Positions 12,252 to 17,705 of a stretch of 17,705 nt of DNA are shown one piece after another; positions within the stretch are counted from its first letter, which is position 1, and the number at the start of each line of letters is the position of its first letter. Under the pieces are notes generated by a model that had not been told where the DNA came from, searched no databases, and saw only the letters and a program-made list of their open reading frames with translations. The translations under genes were made by a program, and so were the position numbers. Source of the stretch: JBARCX01 sp049794535 (GTDB lineage Bacteria; Pseudomonadota; Gammaproteobacteria; Xanthomonadales; Rhodanobacteraceae); the NCBI GenBank assembly GCA_049794535.1, contig JBARCX010000421.1, positions 1 to 17,705 of the forward strand, read 5' to 3'.

Positions 12252-12257
12252 TACAAT
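12252..12257 (+). promoter_or_regulatory. Possible -10 element for the ampE-like gene
   Basis: TACAAT (12252-12257), again followed by GCG, lies 26 bases before the ATG of the ampE-like gene. No convincing -35 is seen at 16-18 bases. Confidence 0.3.
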
Positions 12258-12283
12258 GCGAACATCCATCAGAGTTCGCATTC

Positions 12284-13153
12284 ATGGCCATTCGCCTGCT
12301 CGCAGCCCTTATTGCTCTCGGCCTGCTTCACCTGCAGCCGCGGCTCGCCCATTGGCGTGGTGATGGTGGTTTCCGCCGCTGGGTTGGCCAACTTGCCGAC
12401 ACCAGCGGAGTGGGTCGCGTACTGCTCGCTGTACTGGTGCCTGCGGCACTTTGCTCATTAGCTATCTGGCTACTCGGCATGCTGCCGTTGGCCGACCTGC
12501 TGCAATTCGTCTTCGCCTTGCTTGTGTTGTTGTTTTGCTTTGGCCCCCATGCGTTCGAAGCCGACCTGGAGGCGATTCTCAAGGCCCCCGATGGCGCCAG
12601 CCGTGAGGCGGCCGCGCAAGCATTGGGTGAAGACGGTGAGTCGGTCGCATGGAATGCTCCAGACCTCGGCGAGGCTACGGCGTACGCCGCATTGCGCCGA
12701 CGCTTTGGTGTGTTGTTCTGGTTCTTCGTGCTCGGCCCGGTCGGCGCATTGCTGTATCGACTGGCTCGCGCACTAGGACGCGACAGCTCGCTCCACTTGG
12801 ACGCTGCCAGCTCGACATCAGCACGCTACCTAGCCAACGCGCTGGACTGGCTACCTGCGCAGCTACTCGTATTTACGCTGGCGCTGGTCGGCCACTGGGA
12901 GGCCGTGATCGGTGCATGGCAGCGCTGGCATCAACAGGCCGCACCCACCAGTTGGTATCGCGAAGGCCCGGGGTTCCTCGGTGACGCCGCGCATGCCGAC
13001 ATCCTCACTGACATCGTTGCCGGCGACGGCTACGCCGAAGAGCGCAGCGATCCGTTGCTTGAGCTCCGTCGCCTACGCAACGCATTACTGCGCGCATTGC
13101 TTGCGTGGTTGAGTGTGATCGCATTGATCGTGCTCGCGGGATGGATGTCGTAA
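12284..13153 (+). CDS. ampE: AmpE-like inner membrane protein
   Basis: The 289-residue polytopic membrane protein (E. coli AmpE has 284) belongs to the AmpE/CobD-like membrane family. In Enterobacteria ampE is paired with ampD in control of AmpC beta-lactamase, but its molecular role is not established. Hydrophobic segments lie at about 4-16, 44-63, 68-88, 139-160, 190-203 and 265-286. A soluble loop of about 50 residues separates segments 3 and 4. Conserved-looking elements are FCFGPHAFEADLEA after segment 3, RRFGVLFWFFVLGPVGALLYRL in segment 4, and LDWLPAQLLVFTLALVGHW. No ampD gene is adjacent in the window. It follows nudC by 90 bp. The call rests on these motifs and on length. Confidence 0.82.
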   Translation: MAIRLLAALIALGLLHLQPRLAHWRGDGGFRRWVGQLADTSGVGRVLLAVLVPAALCSLAIWLLGMLPLADLLQFVFALLVLLFCFGPHAFEADLEAILKAPDGASREAAAQALGEDGESVAWNAPDLGEATAYAALRRRFGVLFWFFVLGPVGALLYRLARALGRDSSLHLDAASSTSARYLANALDWLPAQLLVFTLALVGHWEAVIGAWQRWHQQAAPTSWYREGPGFLGDAAHADILTDIVAGDGYAEERSDPLLELRRLRNALLRALLAWLSVIALIVLAGWMS

Positions 13154-13168
13154 TCCCAGTCGCCATCC

Positions 13169-13206
13169 GTAGGCTGGGGTGAGCCTGGCGAACCCCAGCA
13201 TTACCG
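13169..13206. repeat. REP-like palindromic element between convergent genes
   Basis: GCTGGGGT (13173-13180) and ACCCCAGC (13192-13199) form a perfect 8-bp stem around GAGCCTGGCGA, flanked by GTAG and ATTACC. This resembles the interspersed GTAGG-GGGT-N-ACCC-type palindromes spread by REP-associated transposases (RAYTs) in gammaproteobacteria. It lies 15 bases after the ampE-like stop and 22 before the end of the convergent gene. There is no U tract, but it could block readthrough from either side. Only one copy is in the window. Confidence 0.55.
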
Positions 13207-13227
13207 GAAAACTTATCTCCCGGCTGC

Positions 13228-15102
13228 TTAAGCGAAATCACCTCGCAACGTGCGCACCCGCGCTTCAAGCGCATCCATACGCACATCCGCCGCAGGCACC
13301 GGCTCGGCTACCACCAACTCCACGCGTGCCCTGAAACGCCTGGGCAGACGTGAGCGACCCATCATGGTGTCGCGCCGACTCCATACACTGCCCCACAACC
13401 CACGCAGCGCCATTGGCACCACAGGTACGGGACGATGTTCGAGAATGCGCGCCACTCCCGGGCGGAACGGAGCAATCGCACCGTCCTTGGTCAAACCACC
13501 TTCGGGAAAGATGCATACCAGCTCACCGGCAGCCAACGCCGCGTCCACCGCGTCATACGCTTTCTGCAGCACCACGGGGTCTTCCTTCTGCCCTGCAATC
13601 GGAATGGCCTTGGCGGTGCGAAATACGAAGTACAGCAGCGGGACGTTGAAGATCTTGTAATACATCACGAAGCGCGCCGGCCGGCGCAGGTTCGCCATCA
13701 GCAATAGCGGATCCATAAAGCTGACGTGGTTGCATACCAACAACGCCGGACCTTCCTCCGGCACGTGTTGCATGCCATCTACACGCACGCGATACAACGT
13801 ATTTACCAGCACCCAGGTGATGAACCGCATCAGGAACTCAGGCACCAGGGTGAAGATGTACCCCGCCACCAGCACATTAAGCAGTGCAGCGGCAAGGAAG
13901 ATCTGCGACGCGTTGAAACCCAGTGCGCCCATGCCAAGACCGAAACCGGCCGCCGACACGATCAACAAGGCGTTCATGATGTTATTGCCGGCGATGATTC
14001 GCGACAGCTTTTCGCGCGGCGCACGCGCCTGCACGAACGCGAATAGCGGTACGACGTAGAAGCCAGCGAATACGCCGATAAGGGTAAGGTCGAGCACGAT
14101 GCGCCAGCTACCCGACGTGTGCAGGAATGCCAGCCAATCCAGCCCCCGCACCGCAGTTATGCCGTGTCGCGCAAAGTACAGATCCACGCCGAACGCGGTA
14201 AGCCCAAACGCGCCCAGCGGTACCAGCCCAATCTCTACCCGCTTGCCGGACATCCGCTCACACAACAGCGCACCCACACCCGTACCGATCGAGAAAAGCG
14301 TCAGTACCAGCGTATTCACTGAGCCATCGCCGCCCAGTGTTTCGCGCGTGTAATTAGGCAGCTGCGCAATCAGCACCGTGCCGAAGAACCAGAACCATGA
14401 GATGCCCAGCACTGCATTGAACACCACACGATCGGCGTGCGTGATGCCAAGTACCCGAACCGTCTCACTGAAAGGATTCCAGTTGAACTTCAAGCCCGGC
14501 GCGGTCGGTGGCGCGGGTGGAATTTGCCGACTGACGAGGTAACCGATAACCGCCACCGCGATCGTCACCGCCGACGCGGCCACCGGTCCAAAGCCGGCAA
14601 TCAACATCAACGCGTTACCGGCAATCATGCCGATCAGCATGGCCAGCTGCGTACCCATCTCTACCAAGCCATTGCCACCAACCAGCTCCGTGCGCTCCAA
14701 CGCCTGCGGCAGAATGGCGTACTTGATCGGCCCGAACACCGTCGAATGCACACCCATCAGGAACAACACCAGCAATAGCAACGCAAGGTGATGCGTGTAG
14801 AAACCGACTGCTGCGATCGCCATCGCCGTGATCTCAAACAATTTCACCCAGCGGATGATGCGTGTCTTCTCAAATTTTTCGGCCAGCTGCCCCGCCGTGG
14901 CCGAGAACAGGAAGAACGGCAGGATGAATAGCGCTGGCGCAAGATTCGTATAGAGCGACACCGTGTGATCGCTCAGCCCCATCTGGAACGCCACCAACAT
15001 CACCATCGCATTGCGAAACGCATTGTCGTTGAACGCGCCCAACGCCTGGGTCCAGAAGAAAGGCGCAAAGCGGCGACGGCCCAACAGCGAAAACTGGCTC
15101 AT
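13228..15102 (-). CDS. LplT-like MFS transporter fused to a PlsC-type acyltransferase
   Basis: The 624-residue inner membrane protein has two domains. Residues 1-420 form a major-facilitator transporter of the LplT (lysophospholipid flippase) type, with FWTQALGAFNDNAFRNAM at the start and GPIKYAILPQ near 124-133. Residues about 430-624 form a PlsC-like acyltransferase with the catalytic NHVSFMD (H459, D464), a YYKIFNVP acceptor-binding segment and FPEGGLTKDG (532-541). Together they suggest import and re-acylation of lysophospholipids, as done in E. coli by LplT and Aas. The acyl-ACP synthetase domain found in LplT-PlsC-Aas triple fusions is absent. The ATG at 15102 has AGGA at 8 bases and is preferred to an upstream GTG at 15129. 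It is monocistronic and divergent from the Gfa-type gene. Confidence 0.9.
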   Translation of the reverse strand: MSQFSLLGRRRFAPFFWTQALGAFNDNAFRNAMVMLVAFQMGLSDHTVSLYTNLAPALFILPFFLFSATAGQLAEKFEKTRIIRWVKLFEITAMAIAAVGFYTHHLALLLLVLFLMGVHSTVFGPIKYAILPQALERTELVGGNGLVEMGTQLAMLIGMIAGNALMLIAGFGPVAASAVTIAVAVIGYLVSRQIPPAPPTAPGLKFNWNPFSETVRVLGITHADRVVFNAVLGISWFWFFGTVLIAQLPNYTRETLGGDGSVNTLVLTLFSIGTGVGALLCERMSGKRVEIGLVPLGAFGLTAFGVDLYFARHGITAVRGLDWLAFLHTSGSWRIVLDLTLIGVFAGFYVVPLFAFVQARAPREKLSRIIAGNNIMNALLIVSAAGFGLGMGALGFNASQIFLAAALLNVLVAGYIFTLVPEFLMRFITWVLVNTLYRVRVDGMQHVPEEGPALLVCNHVSFMDPLLLMANLRRPARFVMYYKIFNVPLLYFVFRTAKAIPIAGQKEDPVVLQKAYDAVDAALAAGELVCIFPEGGLTKDGAIAPFRPGVARILEHRPVPVVPMALRGLWGSVWSRRDTMMGRSRLPRRFRARVELVVAEPVPAADVRMDALEARVRTLRGDFA

Positions 15103-15232
15103 GCGATGTCCTATCGGATGGATCGGCACAGCCTAACTGAAGGCGCCTCGGGCATACATGCCGGGACTCGGCATTGCCGGGACCATCCGATCCACGCAGA
15201 CTGCGCCGATAGCTTGGTTGTGAGGCAACCCC

Positions 15233-15661
15233 ATGATGAGCGAACACCCAACAAATGAAGCGTCTGCTCGGCGCCGTACCGGCGGATGCCTCTGCGGTGC
15301 AGTGCGCTATGCGGCGACCGGCGAGCCAACCAACGTGCGGATCTGCCATTGCCTCATGTGTCAGAAATCGACTGGCTCGGCCTTCTTCGCCAGAGCACTG
15401 TTTCCGAAATCGGCGCTGAGCATCAAGGGGGGAACGGCCGAGATCCGCTCATCCGCGGATCTTGTACGGCGCTTCTGCCCGCAATGCGGCACCCCAATCT
15501 TCGCCGAACGGGATAGCAAACCCGGCTTCCTGGCCATCACGCTAGGCACCTTGGACGACTCAAGCAGCCTCGCCCCGACCGAACATATCTGGACATCGCG
15601 AAAAGTGGCCTGGCTGGTTCTCGCCGATGGCCTTCCGCAATATCCAGAGATGCCGATTTAG
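15233..15661 (+). CDS. Gfa/CENP-V-type zinc-binding protein
   Basis: The 142-residue protein has the glutathione-dependent formaldehyde-activating enzyme (Gfa)/CENP-V fold. The zinc ligands are in order: C19 and C21 (GGCLCGAVRY), C38, C40 and C43 (ICHCLMCQKSTGS), and C82 and C85 (FCPQCGTPIF). The tail has the family's typical HIWTSRKVAWLVLADGLPQYPEMP. Most bacterial members have no proven substrate. True Gfa binds glutathione and formaldehyde, but nothing nearby suggests formaldehyde metabolism, so a precise function is not assigned. ATG codons at 15233 and 15236 are both possible; GAGG at 15222-15225 fits either. It is divergent from the transporter-acyltransferase and ends 9 bp from the end of purD. 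Confidence 0.9.
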   Translation: MMSEHPTNEASARRRTGGCLCGAVRYAATGEPTNVRICHCLMCQKSTGSAFFARALFPKSALSIKGGTAEIRSSADLVRRFCPQCGTPIFAERDSKPGFLAITLGTLDDSSSLAPTEHIWTSRKVAWLVLADGLPQYPEMPI

Positions 15662-15670
15662 CGACGCTGA

Positions 15671-16954
15671 TCAGTCGCGATGCAGCGCCCGATGTGCGAT
15701 ATCGCGACGGCAGAATCCACCGTCGTAATGAATCTTCGCCACCGCGGCATAGGCATGCTCGCGCGCTTCCGCAATGTCCTTGCCCAGGGCACAGACGGTG
15801 AGCACACGGCCACCCGCGGTAACCACGTGGCCCTGCGCATCGAGTTTGGTGCCGGCATGAAACACCTTCGCGTCACTACCGACATCCGCATCGAGGCCGT
15901 TGATCACATCTCCGCTTTTCACCTTGCCCGGATAGCCGCCTGCCGCCATCACCACGCCGAGTGACGGACGCGGATCCCACTTGATCGGTGTGTGCTCGAG
16001 CTGGCCGTCGAGTGCCGCTTCGATCAGCTCCACCAGGTCGGACTTCAGCCGCATCATGATCGGCTGCGTTTCCGGGTCGCCGAAACGCACATTGAATTCG
16101 ATCACCTTGGGATTGCCCTGCTTGTCGATCATCAGGCCGGCGTAGAGAAAGCCGATGAACGGTGCGCCTTCGATCGCCATCCCGTGCAGGGTCGGTTCGA
16201 TCACCTGCTTAAGGATGCGCTGCTCGACTTCCGGGGTAACCACCGGTGCGGGCGAATACGCACCCATGCCACCCGTGTTTGGGCCCAGATCACCCTCGTC
16301 ACGGCGCTTGTGATCCTGGCTGCTGGCCATCGGCAAGGCATGACTGCCATCGCTCATCACGATGTAGCTGGCTTCCTCGCCATCGAGGAATTCCTCGATC
16401 ACCACGCGCGACGAGGCATCACCGAAGCTGTGCGCACCGAGCATGTCGTGCAGTGCCAGCTCCGCGTCCGGGAGCGTCAACGCCACCACCACGCCCTTGC
16501 CGGCGGCGAGGCCATCGGCCTTGATCACGATCGGTGCACCATGCTGACGCACGTAGGCCAACGCGGGATTGAGTTCAGTGAACACCGCGTAGCGCGCAGT
16601 GGGAATGTTGTGGCGAAGCAGGAAGTCCTTCGCGAACGCCTTGGAGCCTTCCAACTGGGCAGCAATCGCGCGTGGCCCGAAGATGCGCAAACCGGCATCG
16701 CGGAAACGATCGACGACGCCTGCCACCAGCGGCACTTCGGGGCCGACGACGGTCAACTCGATGTGCTCGTCCTTGGCTAGTTTCAACAGGCCGTCGAGAT
16801 CGGTGACAGCGATATCAGCGTTACGTACACCACGCTCGCGCGCCGTGCCGGCATTGCCTGGTGCCACAATCACCTCACTGACCCGCGGTGACTGCTTAAG
16901 CTTCCACGCCAGCGCGTGCTCGCGACCGCCGTTGCCGATAACCAGAACCTTCAT
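15671..16954 (-). CDS. purD: Phosphoribosylamine-glycine ligase (GAR synthetase)
   Basis: It joins glycine to phosphoribosylamine using ATP, the second step of purine synthesis. It has 427 residues (E. coli 429). The N-terminal domain has the GNGGREHA loop (7-14). The ATP-grasp domain contains KADGLAAGKGV (145-155), IEEFLDGEEAS (186-196), DEGDLGPNTGGMGAYSP and the GARS signature RFGDPETQ (290-297). The C-terminal domain is complete (VVMAAGGYPG onward). GGAG precedes the ATG at 16954. It is not in an operon with purH, the common partner, within this window. Its 3' end converges on the Gfa-type gene with 9 bp between them and no terminator. Confidence 0.98.
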   Translation of the reverse strand: MKVLVIGNGGREHALAWKLKQSPRVSEVIVAPGNAGTARERGVRNADIAVTDLDGLLKLAKDEHIELTVVGPEVPLVAGVVDRFRDAGLRIFGPRAIAAQLEGSKAFAKDFLLRHNIPTARYAVFTELNPALAYVRQHGAPIVIKADGLAAGKGVVVALTLPDAELALHDMLGAHSFGDASSRVVIEEFLDGEEASYIVMSDGSHALPMASSQDHKRRDEGDLGPNTGGMGAYSPAPVVTPEVEQRILKQVIEPTLHGMAIEGAPFIGFLYAGLMIDKQGNPKVIEFNVRFGDPETQPIMMRLKSDLVELIEAALDGQLEHTPIKWDPRPSLGVVMAAGGYPGKVKSGDVINGLDADVGSDAKVFHAGTKLDAQGHVVTAGGRVLTVCALGKDIAEAREHAYAAVAKIHYDGGFCRRDIAHRALHRD

Positions 16955-16995
16955 GCCGAACTCCGTGACTCAAGACGCCCGCGGCGCAGGCGCGC

Positions 16996-17023
16996 ATTGT
17001 AACGGCAAGCCCTGCTTTGCCAG
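16996..17023 (-). promoter_or_regulatory. Possible purD promoter
   Basis: On the minus strand CTGGCA (17018-17023), a 16-base spacer and TACAAT (16996-17001) lie 42 bases upstream of the purD ATG. The -10 sits in the 11-mer GTTACAATGCG that also occurs upstream of queD. No sequence close to an E. coli PurR operator is visible. Confidence 0.45.
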
Positions 17024-17044
17024 TGCCGAAGTCGGTAAAACGAT

Positions 17045-17705
17045 TCAGCCGTGGTGCGCGAGCAACGCCAACAATGCCGCACGCGGCAGCTTGCCGGTCT
17101 CGTTACGCGGCAGCGTATCCACCAGGCGCAATGGGCGCGGTAGGAATACGGGATCGATCGCACGGCGCAGCGTGTCGAGGATTTCGTGCTCATCTAACCC
17201 TGGTGCAACGGCCAGCGCTGCAATACGGCGCACCCCGATCGCATCGGCCTCGTCGAGCTGGAACACCACACCATCCTGCACGCCAGGGATGGCCAACAGA
17301 CGCCGCGTAAGATCGCCCAACGAGGCACGCTTACCGGCGATTTCCAACATGTCAGCATGGCGTCCGCATAGCCGGAAGCGGCGACCGCCGTCGTGCAGGC
17401 TGACGATATCGGCCAAGGTCATCGGCACATCCAATTGAGGTGCCTCCACCTGGGTTCCATCCGGCTGCGGGTGCAGATGCACACCGTCGTAAAGCTGCCA
17501 GTCGGCATCCACGGCAAGGCGTCGCGTAGCGAAAGCACAGGTCTCCGTTGAGCCAAATACCTCAAGCAGTGGCGCGGCGAAGCGCTGTTCTGCCGCATGC
17601 GCCAGTTCGATCGGCAACGGTGCTGTTGCTGACAGCATGGCTGCCAACGGAGGCAGGACTACACCCGATTCGACTAGTGCACGAAGGTGCACCGGCGTCG
17701 TCACC
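17045..17705 (-). CDS. AMP-dependent acyl/aryl ligase, C-terminal part (runs off right edge)
   Basis: About 219 C-terminal residues of an adenylate-forming enzyme (acyl-CoA synthetase/NRPS-adenylation superfamily) are present; the N-terminal half is beyond the window. Counting from the first full codon, LEVFGSTET (about 47-55) is the A5-type ATP-binding motif, FRLCGRHADMLEIAGKRAS (110-128) spans the A7/A8 hinge region, and LPRNETGKLPR (198-208) holds the catalytic lysine (K205). The short, divergent A7 and the tail resemble ligases of aryl polyene/xanthomonadin pigment clusters. That would fit this group of bacteria, but the neighbours are not visible. It ends 90 bp upstream of purD, same strand. 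The GTG at 17704 is internal and is not taken as a start. Confidence 0.88.
   Translation of the reverse strand, partial: VTTPVHLRALVESGVVLPPLAAMLSATAPLPIELAHAAEQRFAAPLLEVFGSTETCAFATRRLAVDADWQLYDGVHLHPQPDGTQVEAPQLDVPMTLADIVSLHDGGRRFRLCGRHADMLEIAGKRASLGDLTRRLLAIPGVQDGVVFQLDEADAIGVRRIAALAVAPGLDEHEILDTLRRAIDPVFLPRPLRLVDTLPRNETGKLPRAALLALLAHHG

Noticed and set aside
1..17705. CRISPR arrays, insertion sequences, rRNA genes, integrase genes
   Set aside because: No regularly spaced repeats, transposase or recombinase motifs, terminal inverted repeats or rRNA sequences were seen.

Overview
This window is chromosomal DNA of moderately high G+C from a gammaproteobacterium. The protein types and gene order suggest Xanthomonadales (Lysobacterales), most likely the Rhodanobacteraceae (Dyella/Rhodanobacter/Frateuria-like). 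That assignment rests on recognised family features (atp operon order, the PlsC-fused LplT transporter, the ToxR-like winged-helix type, the DUF6776-bactofilin-ErpA block) and not on a database search.

Layout. Positions 1-4764 (minus strand) hold most of an F1Fo-ATP synthase operon, transcribed atpI-atpB-atpE-atpF-atpH-atpA-atpG. atpG runs off the left edge, and a sigma70-type promoter lies at 4780-4809. An orphan phasin gene with a very clear intrinsic terminator lies upstream (4845-5302). queD (queuosine/preQ0 biosynthesis) follows at 5456-5818.

Positions about 5877-7861 are the most unusual part. The last 17 bases of an elongator tRNA-Met gene (7785-7861, minus strand), including the encoded CCA, are repeated exactly and in the same orientation at 5877-5893, just upstream of queD. 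This is the geometry left by an element that integrated into a tRNA 3' end. The roughly 1.9 kb between the copies holds a DNA-binding-domain-only winged-helix regulator, an unrecognised exported protein in divergent orientation, a shared intergenic region with two TTCC-N3-GGAA palindromes 44 bp apart, and 548 bp with no convincing gene. No integrase is visible, so it would be a decayed or mobilised-in-trans mini-island.

Positions 8049-13153 (plus strand) carry rppH (RNA 5'-pyrophosphohydrolase), bfd (with a Fur-box-like promoter), bfr (bacterioferritin), a membrane/coiled-coil DUF6776 protein overlapping a bactofilin gene, erpA (A-type Fe-S carrier), nudC (NADH/NAD-cap pyrophosphatase) and an AmpE-like membrane protein. 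Iron storage and release (bfr/bfd) and Fe-S delivery (erpA) lie close together, interleaved with two Nudix hydrolases that both act on RNA 5' ends. A REP-like palindrome separates ampE from a convergent gene for a two-domain LplT-like/PlsC-like lysophospholipid transporter-acyltransferase (13228-15102, minus). A Gfa/CENP-V-type zinc protein (plus) converges on purD (minus). The right edge cuts the C-terminal part of an AMP-dependent acyl/aryl ligase whose neighbours lie outside the window.
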